DNA of 19,045 bases from contig JAQVRW010000013.1 in NCBI GenBank assembly GCA_028700875.1, forward strand, positions 1-19,045, given 5' to 3'. The position numbers and the translations under genes were made by a program. This DNA is from Candidatus Zixiibacteriota bacterium (GTDB taxonomy: Bacteria > Zixibacteria > MSB-5A5 > GN15 > JAAZOE01). The notes under the pieces are model-generated. The model ran no database searches. It saw only the letters and a list, made by a program, of their open reading frames with translations, and had not been told where the DNA came from. Shown here in pieces: positions 8,226 through 15,068 of this stretch. Positions within the stretch are counted from its first letter, which is position 1; every line of letters begins with the position of its first letter.

Positions 8226-8438
8226 ATGAAAGTTAAGTTTACCCTGACGATGGATGATGTGGTTATCAACGAGCAGCACCTGGACAACATTGTTCTCGAT
8301 TGGGAAGAAGAGGTCGATCAGGAGCAGGTTCTGGAGTTGTCCCAGAAATGGATAACCTCGAGGAACTTTCTGACCAGCCGGATGATCGGCCTGGACCATG
8401 TCGGTGAATCGAGTCTGACGATCGAGCCGGTGGAGTAA
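8226..8438 (+). CDS. Small acidic protein of unknown function
   Basis: A 70-residue protein starting MKVKFTLTMDDVVINEQ. It is acidic, with alternating beta-like and helical segments, no signal peptide, no membrane segment and no cysteine. I do not recognise a family. The ATG at 8226 is preferred over the in-frame ATG at 8094 because the extra 44 residues look like translated non-coding DNA; the ribosome site (GGCGGA) is only fair. It lies 43 bases before a small membrane-protein gene on the same strand, and a terminator follows that gene, so the two probably form one transcript. Confidence 0.6.
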   Translation: MKVKFTLTMDDVVINEQHLDNIVLDWEEEVDQEQVLELSQKWITSRNFLTSRMIGLDHVGESSLTIEPVE

Positions 8439-8481
8439 CCTGTGCCCGAATCGTTCGGCAAACCTGATATAAGGTAATCAG

Positions 8482-8820
8482 ATGAGCCTACTTGCAGACA
8501 TTGGCGAAAAGGGTTTGGCCCAGGCGGCCGTGGCGCAACAGCAATACCTTGACCCGGCCCGCCAGTTCATTCTGGACCATTTTGGCCAGAACGGGTTGTA
8601 TGCCGCCTATTTCCTGGCTGGCGTCATCGTCCTGGTCGTCGTCTATAAACTGATCAAGCTGTCTTTCGAGTTGGTTTTCTTCGTCGCCATACCGTCAGGC
8701 CTGTCGGCCTTCGTGCTGACCTATGTGCTGCCGTATAATTTCTTTTACCTGCTCCCCGCCACCACCGCCTTGTTTACGCTGGGTCTGGTGGTTCGGGTGG
8801 TCGGTTTTTCGCGCAATTGA
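8482..8820 (+). CDS. Small integral membrane protein of unknown function
   Basis: A 112-residue protein with a 38-residue soluble amphipathic start and then about three closely spaced hydrophobic segments (roughly 42-58, 62-82, 90-108), ending in a short basic tail GFSRN. No conserved motif or family is recognised. AAGG lies about 8 bases before the ATG. It is the second gene of a likely two-gene unit with 8226-8438 and is followed 31 bases later by a strong terminator. Membrane location is well supported by composition; the role is unknown. Confidence 0.7.
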   Translation: MSLLADIGEKGLAQAAVAQQQYLDPARQFILDHFGQNGLYAAYFLAGVIVLVVVYKLIKLSFELVFFVAIPSGLSAFVLTYVLPYNFFYLLPATTALFTLGLVVRVVGFSRN

Positions 8821-8851
8821 GTTCCCTTGCCCTACTTCCTCCTGCACAGCC

Positions 8852-8885
8852 AAGGCCGGGTCCCCCAGCCCGGCCTTGATCTTTT
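8852..8885 (+). terminator. Rho-independent terminator
   Basis: Perfect 9-bp stem AAGGCCGGG / CCCGGCCTT with an eight-base loop, followed by GATCTTTT. It ends the transcript of the small membrane protein gene. Confidence 0.8.
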
Positions 8886-8905
8886 GATCCGGACCGCCCA
8901 CTTCT

Positions 8906-8930
8906 TAAGATATTAACAGTCAATATCTTA
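8906..8930. promoter_or_regulatory. AT-rich perfect inverted repeat
   Basis: TAAGATATT and AATATCTTA flank a 7-base centre. It is unlike the GC-rich hairpins elsewhere in the window, lies just after the terminator, and has only one copy here. It could be an operator, a replication or anchoring site, or a weak terminator for the minus strand; nothing decides between these. Confidence 0.45.
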
Positions 8931-9311
8931 GATTGGCGCTATCGATCTACCAGGTCGCGTCTTTGGTCCAATCTGCCTTTTGGCTGTCTGGTCTCGGAAG
9001 CCAAGCCGGGTTTGCCCGATTTCCGAATGTCCATGGTCCCCCAACGGTTCCCCAAATGAATTCTCGAACAGGCGAACGTAAGGGCATCTAACGGGTTGAC
9101 AATTCACAGGATTAGTATATTTTCCATCTGACTGACGTTTATAGAGACGACAGCGTACGGCCGGCCTTGGCCGGCGGCGAAATACCAAGAATCGGTAATG
9201 GCGCCGCCATGTTTGGCCGGGGCCGCGATAATAAGGGAAATTATTTTGGACCTGCCATGTACCGGCGGATGTACCCGCCGTCAAAATCGCCAAAGAGGAA
9301 ATACCCGATAG
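8931..9311. other. Long upstream region of the aminotransferase gene
   Basis: No gene is supported. It contains a likely promoter (9096-9121) and a GC palindrome CCGGCC-TT-GGCCGG (9160-9173). The transcribed leader would be long, about 180 bases, with several short G/C hairpins. No known riboswitch pattern is recognised. Confidence 0.5.
9096..9121 (+). promoter_or_regulatory. Possible promoter of the aminotransferase gene
   Basis: A perfect TTGACA (9096-9101) is followed by an AT-rich GTATATTTT. TATATT at 9116-9121 gives a 14-base spacer, shorter than the usual 17; TATTTT at 9118 gives 16. The perfect -35 box and local AT-richness are the evidence. Confidence 0.45.
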
Positions 9312-10532
9312 ATGGAGCCGTCTGTGGAAGAGCTGATCTACCTTGACAATGCCGCGACCACCTGGCCCAAACCGGAATCGGTCTACCTGGCCATGGTGGA
9401 AACGTATCGACGGCTGGGGGTCAACCCCGGCAGGAGCGGGTACGACAAGGCCATCGAGGCCGGCGACCTGCTGCACGACCTGCGCCGGAGGCTGACCCGG
9501 TTTTTCGGGGGGGATGAAGACGCTCCCGAACGGCTGTGTTTCGGGTACAACGCCACCGATGCTCTCAACCTGATTATCTATGGGATGGTATCGCGGGGCG
9601 ATCATATCGTCACGACCAACCTCGAACACAATTCGGTCATTCGACCGGTTAATCATATGGTGCGCGACTACGGGGCCGAGGCAACCTATGTTCCTTTCGA
9701 CGGCAACGGATTCGTCGATCCCGAGGATATCCGCAAGGCGATCAAGCCGAACACCAAGCTGGTGATCGTCAACCATGGGTCCAACGTGATCGGAACGGTT
9801 CAACCGCTGGCGGAAATCGGCGCGGTGTGCCGGTCGAAGGGCGTGCCGTTCGCCGTGGATACCTCCCAGACGGCCGGGGCGGCGCCGATCGACATGACCG
9901 CCATGAATATCGACGCCGTGGCTTTCACCGGCCACAAGTCGCTTATGGGGTGTATGGGAATCGGCGGGATATGCGTGCGCAAGGACGTGGATATCCGCCA
10001 AACGCGAAGCGGCGGCACCGGCGTCCGGTCGGCGTACCCGTACCATCTGGAGGAGTACCCGTACCGGCTGGAATACGGTTCGCCGAACATGGTCGGGGTA
10101 GCATCGCTTCAGGCGTCGCTGGACTGGCTGGAAGCCTCTGGCGGCGTGGATGTCATCCATGCGCGGGAGATGGCGCTGACGAAGCGGCTTCTCGACGGTT
10201 TTGCCGGTATCGACGGCGTGATCACCTACTGCTGCGACAGCCTGGAAAACCATATCTCGACTTTGATCATCAACGTAGCCGGGATGGACGCTGGCGACGT
10301 GGGTATCATGCTTGATGTCGACTTCAACATCGCCACCCGCACCGGATTGCATTGCGCGCCGCTGGTGCACAAACAGCTCGGAACCGACAAGATCCATGGG
10401 GGGGTCCGGTTCGGCATCGGACCGTTCAACACCGAGGCGCATATCGACGCCGCTATCGAGGCGATGACGGAAATCGCGGCGCGGGCGCGGAAGGCCAAGA
10501 ATCGGATGGCGGTCGGCCAGGATGAACGTTGA
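9312..10532 (+). CDS. Class V aminotransferase, cysteine-desulfurase-like
   Basis: A 406-residue PLP enzyme of the NifS/SufS fold. It begins IYLDNAATTWPKP, the usual opening of the family. The PLP lysine is K209 in FTGHKSLMG, following H208, and the sulfur-accepting cysteine is C348 in RTGLHCAP. The second motif, and the phrase HGGVRFGIGPFNT in place of GAVRVSLG, fit the subgroup annotated as cysteine desulfurase family protein (EGID-type) rather than classical IscS. It would take sulfur from cysteine (or a related amino acid such as selenocysteine) as a persulfide. No Isc/Suf scaffold or thiolation partner is nearby, so the recipient is unknown. AAGAGGAAA before the ATG supports the start. 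A likely promoter and a strong terminator make it a single-gene unit. Confidence 0.9.
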   Translation: MEPSVEELIYLDNAATTWPKPESVYLAMVETYRRLGVNPGRSGYDKAIEAGDLLHDLRRRLTRFFGGDEDAPERLCFGYNATDALNLIIYGMVSRGDHIVTTNLEHNSVIRPVNHMVRDYGAEATYVPFDGNGFVDPEDIRKAIKPNTKLVIVNHGSNVIGTVQPLAEIGAVCRSKGVPFAVDTSQTAGAAPIDMTAMNIDAVAFTGHKSLMGCMGIGGICVRKDVDIRQTRSGGTGVRSAYPYHLEEYPYRLEYGSPNMVGVASLQASLDWLEASGGVDVIHAREMALTKRLLDGFAGIDGVITYCCDSLENHISTLIINVAGMDAGDVGIMLDVDFNIATRTGLHCAPLVHKQLGTDKIHGGVRFGIGPFNTEAHIDAAIEAMTEIAARARKAKNRMAVGQDER

Positions 10533-10550
10533 CCGCGGACAAAGACAATA

Positions 10551-10581
10551 CCGGCGGCGGGTCTCCCGACGCCGGTTTTTT
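10551..10581 (+). terminator. Strong Rho-independent terminator
   Basis: Arms CCGGCG-G-CGGG and CCCG-A-CGCCGG with a TCT loop are followed directly by six T. It ends the aminotransferase transcript and lies only 47 bases before the next ATG. Confidence 0.9.
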
Positions 10582-10628
10582 CGGGGCCAGGTAACCGTGA
10601 TCCCAACCTTTAGCATCTGAAACAAGCC

Positions 10629-12017
10629 ATGAAAATCATCAATCGCGCATCCGAAGTCATCCGGCCGGAGATCATCAAGCCGGGAAGCGTCATCTATGCC
10701 GCCGGCAATGCGGCGCCGCCGCAAATATTGCTCGGCCAGCTGGCCGAAGACTTGTCGATCAAGGACGTCGACTTCTACGGCGTCCTGTTTCTGGGTGACA
10801 GGCTCAAACCGCTGTTCAGCGAGAAACGGTGCGAGGGGATCACTCATCGGATTCTGTTCAACAGCTACCTTACCCGCGAGGCGGTCAACAAGGGCTGGGC
10901 GAAGTACCAACCGATCCACCTGTCGGAGATTCCCAAATATCTGTTTCAAAAGATCAGGCCGAATATTGCGATGCTGACGGTCAGCGGCCCCGACCGGGCG
11001 GGCAACTACAGTCTGGGGACGACCGTCGAGGGCGTCTTGGCTGCTATCGCGGTCGCCAGGGCGCAAGGGGGACTGGTTATCGCCGAAGTGAACAAGAAGA
11101 TGCCGTTCGTGCTGGGCACGACCATCCCGGAACATATTATCGACTATCTGCTCGAGACCGACTACGACCTGCCCATCAGCCCGTTTAAGAAGCCGGATGA
11201 GACCGCCCAACGGATCGGCGAAATCATCGCGGCGCTGTATATCCAGGACGGCCGGGGAGACAAACCGGGATCGACGTTGCAGTACGGCATCGGGGAAGTT
11301 CCCGAAGCGGTGACCGATGCCATTCTGAAACGGGGCATCGGCGATTTGGGAATTCATACCGAATTGTTTTCCGGGGCGATGGCGAAGCTGATCAAGAAAG
11401 GCGTGGTGACCAACCGCTGGAAGAAGAACGTCAATTTCGCGATCTCCGCGATTTTCCTGGCGGAAGATCAGGAGGGGTATGACTGGCTGAGTTTCAACAG
11501 CTCGGTGCAGAGCCGTCCCAGCAACGTCACCAACAACATCTTCAAGATCGCCGAACAGCCGCAGATGGTGACGATCAACAGCGCCATCGGGGTGGACCTC
11601 CACGGCAACATCTGGGCCGATTCGCTGGATGCCCGCAAGATCTACAGTGGGGTCGGAGGCCAAAGCGATTTCCTCCGCGGGGCGCAGTTCTCCAAGGGGG
11701 GCGTGGCGATTATCGCCATGAAATCGCGGACCAGGGCCGGCGTATCGAAGATAGTCGATCGCAGTCCGGGCGGCATCACGACCACGGCGACTCCCGCCGA
11801 TCAGGTGATCATCGTCACCGAAAACGGCGCCTTCGACCCGCGCGGTATGAGTTTGGGGGAACGGGCGTTTGGTATCGCGCATCTGGCTCATCCGGATGAC
11901 CGCGATCGCCTGTTGCAACTTATCGCCGATGACCCGGCGTTCCATCGCCCCGGTCGCCTGATTGCGGGCAAAATCCCCGGCTTCACGCCGTACGAAGAGG
12001 CCATCAAGCGGATGTGA
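10629..12017 (+). CDS. Acetyl-CoA hydrolase / 4-hydroxybutyrate CoA-transferase family protein
   Basis: A 462-residue enzyme of the acetyl-CoA hydrolase/transferase family, which moves CoA between acyl groups or hydrolyses acetyl-CoA. The catalytic glutamate, which forms the glutamyl-CoA intermediate in this family, is E245 in GIHTELFSG. Further family marks are the glycine-rich GVGGQSDFLRGA and the late phrase VTENGAFDPRG. Length is normal for the family (about 430-500). Substrate cannot be told from sequence: acetate, butyrate, 4-hydroxybutyrate and succinate transferases share these marks. The ATG is preceded by no clear ribosome site, and the terminator of the previous gene is very close, so a short promoter or controlled read-through is needed. 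The stop codon touches the end of composite element B, leaving almost no 3' region of its own. Confidence 0.88.
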   Translation: MKIINRASEVIRPEIIKPGSVIYAAGNAAPPQILLGQLAEDLSIKDVDFYGVLFLGDRLKPLFSEKRCEGITHRILFNSYLTREAVNKGWAKYQPIHLSEIPKYLFQKIRPNIAMLTVSGPDRAGNYSLGTTVEGVLAAIAVARAQGGLVIAEVNKKMPFVLGTTIPEHIIDYLLETDYDLPISPFKKPDETAQRIGEIIAALYIQDGRGDKPGSTLQYGIGEVPEAVTDAILKRGIGDLGIHTELFSGAMAKLIKKGVVTNRWKKNVNFAISAIFLAEDQEGYDWLSFNSSVQSRPSNVTNNIFKIAEQPQMVTINSAIGVDLHGNIWADSLDARKIYSGVGGQSDFLRGAQFSKGGVAIIAMKSRTRAGVSKIVDRSPGGITTTATPADQVIIVTENGAFDPRGMSLGERAFGIAHLAHPDDRDRLLQLIADDPAFHRPGRLIAGKIPGFTPYEEAIKRM

Positions 12018-12029
12018 CCTCAGAATCGA

Positions 12030-12147
12030 AATCACTAGCATTCTACTACTGATTCGCGGCCGAAAAACCGCGATTTTTCGTTGGAATAACATGGCCTCCT
12101 TGCAGTTGTGGGGAAATGGGTTTGCCGTGTTATTTTTGATGTATATA
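12030..12147 (-). repeat. 118-bp unit B4
   Basis: Junction end AATCACTAGCA (12030-12040) differs from the usual AATCACCATCA at two bases. The unit holds a CGAAAAA-6-TTTTTCG hairpin. It starts 13 bases after the CoA-transferase stop. Confidence 0.85.
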
Positions 12148-12188
12148 CCCTGCCATACAGCATGAGTCATTGGTATGTATACTCGGAA

Positions 12189-12215
12189 CACCCTCAAGCC
12201 AAAAGCTTGAGGGTG
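12189..12215. repeat. P3 hairpin (element B copy)
   Basis: Perfect 11-bp stem CACCCTCAAGC / GCTTGAGGGTG. Relative to the copy at 4773, both partners of one pair have changed (C-G to T-A), so pairing is kept. Confidence 0.85.
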
Positions 12216-12262
12216 CCACCCGTTGGGAGGATTCGTCGGTTGGACAGTGACCAAAAGAGATC

Positions 12263-12282
12263 GGGCGGTTCGCGAACCGCCC
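12263..12282. repeat. P5 palindrome
   Basis: A 20-base perfect palindrome GGGCGGTTCGCGAACCGCCC followed by CCTATGG. Found only in element B in this window. Palindromes of this type are known as dispersed repeats in unrelated genomes. Confidence 0.8.
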
Positions 12283-12326
12283 CTATGGCCAATCGCCGAT
12301 TCCTTCGCGCGCGGCAAAAGCGAGGG

Positions 12327-12435
12327 CATTCTTCTACTGATTTGGGGCCGAAATTGCGTGATTTTTCGTTGGAATAGCATGGCGGCGTTTAGGTTGCATG
12401 GAAATGGTTTCGCTTTGTTATTTTTGATGTTTTGC
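12327..12435 (-). repeat. 118-bp unit B3, truncated
   Basis: Aligns without gaps to the other units but lacks the last nine bases, including most of the TGATGGTGATT junction, and passes straight into the P5 module. Confidence 0.85.
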
Positions 12436-12472
12436 GTTATTTCGCCGCTTGTTATCCCTCCCTCACCTCCGG

Positions 12473-12495
12473 CCCCTCTCCCAGAAGGAGAGGGG
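12473..12495. repeat. P4 hairpin (element B copy)
   Basis: Stem CCCCTCTCC / GGAGAGGGG with loop CAGAA; same position relative to the units as the copy at 4508. Confidence 0.85.
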
Positions 12496-12554
12496 TGTCG
12501 GTGAAAGGATATGGCAGTGGCCGTAATGACCGACTCCGGATGCGATAGAATCCG

Positions 12555-12672
12555 AATCACCATCATTCTTCTACTGATTTTCGCACGAAAATTCGTAATA
12601 ATTCTCTGGAATGGCATGGATGGCATGCGGTTGCAGGGGAATGGTTTCGATTTGTAATTTTTGATGTTTCTG
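12555..12672 (-). repeat. 118-bp unit B2
   Basis: The most diverged full-length unit inside, but both ends are intact, including AATCACCATCA at 12555-12565. The CATCCGGAGT spacer adjoins it as it adjoins A1. Confidence 0.85.
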
Positions 12673-12730
12673 GCCATTTCGTAATACAAGGTAATACGTT
12701 TTTCGTGGCTGTTGATGTGGCGTCGGATAC

Positions 12731-12752
12731 GGGCAGGAAAGGGTTCCTGCCC
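12731..12752. repeat. P6 hairpin
   Basis: Stem GGGCAGGAA / TTCCTGCCC with loop AGGG, located between units B1 and B2. There is no counterpart in element A. Confidence 0.8.
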
Positions 12753-12761
12753 GCGCAGTAA

Positions 12762-12879
12762 AATCACCATCATTCTACTACTGATTCGCGGCCGAAAAAC
12801 AGTGATTTTTCGTCGGAATGGCATGGATGGCATGTGGTTGCCGGGAAATGGGTTTGCCGTGTTATTTTTGATGTTTCGC
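12762..12879 (-). repeat. 118-bp unit B1
   Basis: Junction AATCACCATCA at 12762-12772. It contains the perfect stem CGAAAAA-TCACTG-TTTTTCG. Its P1-side flank matches the flank of A1. Confidence 0.9.
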
Positions 12880-12919
12880 ATCATTTCGTCGCCCTTTGTG
12901 TCGCCCTCACCTCTGCGGA

Positions 12920-12964
12920 AACCCACCCGCTGTCCCCGCCATGCGGGGACTCTGGGTGGGCCAC
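12920..12964 (-). repeat. P1-family hairpin repeat, copy 4 (in element B)
   Basis: Same ends and same inner stem (GTCCCCGC / GCGGGGAC) as copy 3 at 4245, in opposite orientation and with a one-base deletion in the loop. Confidence 0.8.
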
Positions 12965-13142
12965 AGGTTTCGTCTGCGGGGCGGGGCACCCGACCAATCC
13001 GAAGTCGCTACCCATACTCAGACGTATAGAATGCGATGGTTTCATCTGATAAAGGGGGCGGACTCGTAATCACCATCAAAGTGGTGTTGATTTTAAGGCT
13101 GATATATATGCGTGTATCTGAGGGGAAACATTTCAGGCAAAA

Positions 13143-14630
13143 TCACTTGAACCCACCCGTTGGGTGGGGTAACCGGTAGTCAGATCGGGATAAAGACCCA
13201 ATCCCCGGAGGGGATGGGGTACCGGAATGGCCGGTCGAATCAACTACTCCTCCATTTTGATTGCACGGACGCTTAGTTTCCCGGTTCATGCCCGGATACG
13301 AGATTTGAGCTCCAAGTTTACCTATAGCCCGCATCAAACCGACAGCTCCAAGGGCCGAAACGACATTCCCGTATTTTCGGTAACACAGATTGAATAGTAA
13401 GTACGGCGCGCATCTCTTTGAGTCGACTGGCATGCGTCGCATAATACTGTGCCATGAATAGAACCGGCGATATGCTCCAAGATATCCCTGTTCCAATTCA
13501 GTCGTCGACATGCCGGCCGGTTGGAAGACTGCTCGTGATGTATTGTAGTGGGTCAGGTCGCGGTCGATGATCCGCCCCTCACGCTGCAATTGCGAATGGA
13601 GGACGGTTCCCGGATAGGGAGTGAGTATATGAGCTGTCATCGTCTCGATTTTCCGGTCAATGAGCCAGTCGGTCGTTTTATCAAATACGTCGGGACCATC
13701 AGCGTCGAATCCGAACACTACGCTGGCATTTACCATCATCCCCCGATCGTGTATTTTGGCAATCGTCCGATTATATTCTTCGATTCGATTCTGCCGTTTA
13801 TTCGCGCCCTTCAGATTCGCCGTATTCAGCGTTTCAAAACCGATAAACAGGCTTCGGCACCCGCTGGCAGCCATGGAGTCCAGGATATCATCATGCCTTC
13901 CTATGTCCGCGCTCACTGCCGTATGCCAAGTAAGCCCAAGAGGCTGTAACTCCGTTAGAAGTCTTCGTGCGCAAGATTTGTCTGCGATGAAGTTGTCATC
14001 GATGAACATGACGTGTTTGGATCTCAAAGACGCTATCTGATCAAGGATGGCTGTGATCGGCTTCATTCTATAGCCGACAGGCAGATTAGGCGAACTGTTA
14101 TAGCAAAAAGCACAACGCCAGGGACATCCCTTTCCAATTGTCAGCGTATTAGTGTAAAGGTAATGTTTCTCGGCAATCAGGTTCCAGCGGGGAGTCGGAG
14201 ACAAACGAAGATCGGGCGGCCGATCACTCCGATATATCTTCTTGAGACATCCTGCCGCGGCATCCTGCAACAATCGTGCCCATATTTCCTCTGCCTCTCC
14301 TATCACACACGCGTCGGCATGATCAATGCAATCGTCGGGGCAGGTCGTCGGGTATATGCCGCCAAACACAACCGGGATGCCTCGTCCCCGGTACGTCCGG
14401 GCGATATCCTGCGAGCGAACAGCGGTATCCGCCTTTACGGATATCCCCACCAGATCCGGGCTGTCTGCCCGATCCAAACGCTCGACATTCTCATCGGTAA
14501 TCGTCACACTATGCTGATCCGGTGTGAGCGCTCCCAGAACAAGTAGCGATAACGGCGGCGCCATCTGTCGTTTGAAAACCGAATCCATCGGCCGCATTGT
14601 AACTTTAGGCGAAATTAATTTTATCCACAT
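13143..14630 (-). CDS. B12-binding-type radical SAM protein with repeat-derived C-terminal tail
   Basis: 495 residues from the ATG at 14630; a TTG two codons earlier is less likely. Residues about 1-140 form a cobalamin-binding-like Rossmann domain (phrases VGISVKADT and VVFGGIYPT) without an obvious DxHxxG, as in many B12-type radical SAM proteins. The radical SAM domain carries the iron-sulfur motif C169-PWR-C173-AF-C176-Y. Downstream, FIDDNF and FGFDADG fit the family, and the C-terminal part resembles DUF4070. Such enzymes do methylations, ring or carbon-carbon chemistry on lipids and natural products; the substrate is unknown. The last 39 residues, encoded by 13143-13259, largely overlap hairpin repeats that also occur at 2525 and 2683, so the natural C-terminus has probably been replaced. 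Sampled GC is lower (43-60%) than neighbours, hinting at transfer. It stands alone with no clear ribosome site. Confidence 0.85.
   Translation of the reverse strand: MWIKLISPKVTMRPMDSVFKRQMAPPLSLLVLGALTPDQHSVTITDENVERLDRADSPDLVGISVKADTAVRSQDIARTYRGRGIPVVFGGIYPTTCPDDCIDHADACVIGEAEEIWARLLQDAAAGCLKKIYRSDRPPDLRLSPTPRWNLIAEKHYLYTNTLTIGKGCPWRCAFCYNSSPNLPVGYRMKPITAILDQIASLRSKHVMFIDDNFIADKSCARRLLTELQPLGLTWHTAVSADIGRHDDILDSMAASGCRSLFIGFETLNTANLKGANKRQNRIEEYNRTIAKIHDRGMMVNASVVFGFDADGPDVFDKTTDWLIDRKIETMTAHILTPYPGTVLHSQLQREGRIIDRDLTHYNTSRAVFQPAGMSTTELEQGYLGAYRRFYSWHSIMRRMPVDSKRCAPYLLFNLCYRKYGNVVSALGAVGLMRAIGKLGAQISYPGMNRETKRPCNQNGGVVDSTGHSGTPSPPGIGSLSRSDYRLPHPTGGFK
13152..13220 (-). repeat. Paired hairpin repeats inside the end of the radical SAM gene
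   Basis: CCCACCC-GTT-GGGTGGG (13152-13168) and CCCAATCCCC-GGA-GGGGATGGGG (about 13197-13219) lie within the coding tail. Inverted, they correspond to the P1 end at 2525 and the hairpin at 2683, including their flanks (GTCTTT, GACTACC). Confidence 0.75.
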
Positions 14631-14714
14631 ATGCAAATTGTCTTATATCGTCGCACTCGATGACCACCTGCCACGGCGGGTTGTGAGAGCCTGCTAATGC
14701 CGATCTCAATGACA

Positions 14715-14746
14715 CGTTGTCAATCACACGATATGTTCGACTATTC
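14715..14746 (+). repeat. Diverged direct repeat R8, copy 1
   Basis: About 27 of 32 bases match 17117-17148 (starting CGTTGTCAATC, ending CTATTC). A P7 repeat follows about 196 bases later here and 205 bases later there. Confidence 0.65.
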
Positions 14747-14910
14747 ATTTATACCGGCATCCAATCTGACATTATTTTACCACGATATCAATACAAAAGA
14801 CGAAACCGTCTGTCTTAGTAGAACGAGTTTTTCAGCATATTATGCCCATGCCATGTTACGAAACATCCAACCCGGCGAACCGCAATTTGCCCGGCCGCGG
14901 CGGAGTGGGG

Positions 14911-14950
14911 CACCCGAGGGTTTCCCGTTGCCCGGCAACGAGAAGGCGGG
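14911..14950 (+). repeat. P7 repeat, copy 1
   Basis: CACCCG..GGGTTT, then GTTGCCCGGCAAC, then GAGAAGGCGGG; nearly identical to 17322-17362. The centre is a GTTG/CAAC inverted repeat. Confidence 0.8.
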
Positions 14951-15068
14951 AAATCATTTTGCCGGCCGGGGAACGGGCACCAAAGCCTTCAGGGGGTGTT
15001 GAAAGAGCCCGTCAACACGCACAGATTATGCCTATCGCATAATGATGAAATTTATAAATCGTTGGCGG

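Larger units (their letters stand above)
12018..13099 (-). repeat. Composite repeat element B
   Basis: No gene is supported in 12018-13142. Read on the minus strand from 13099: leader GCCTTAAAATCAACACC, junction motif, P1 hairpin, unit B1, P6 hairpin, unit B2, the CATCCGGAGT spacer, P4 hairpin, unit B3, P5 palindrome, P3 hairpin, unit B4, ending at the stop codon of the CoA-transferase gene. It has the same order as element A but with extra units B1 or B2 and B4 and the P5 and P6 palindromes. The remaining bases 13100-13132 are AT-rich and unassigned. Confidence 0.85.

Noticed and set aside
8928..12989. A 1353-codon open frame on the minus strand
   Set aside because: It runs antisense through the aminotransferase and CoA-transferase genes and then through element B. 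Both plus-strand genes have complete catalytic motifs, and the antisense protein has none. The absence of stops follows from the GC-rich codon use of the sense genes.
12018..13099. A classical insertion sequence
   Set aside because: There is no transposase, no clear terminal inverted repeats bounding the whole element and no target-site duplication that I could identify.
14697..15002. A 101-codon frame between the radical SAM and MscS genes
   Set aside because: It reads through the R8 and P7 repeats, has no ribosome site and shows no protein-like pattern at its end.
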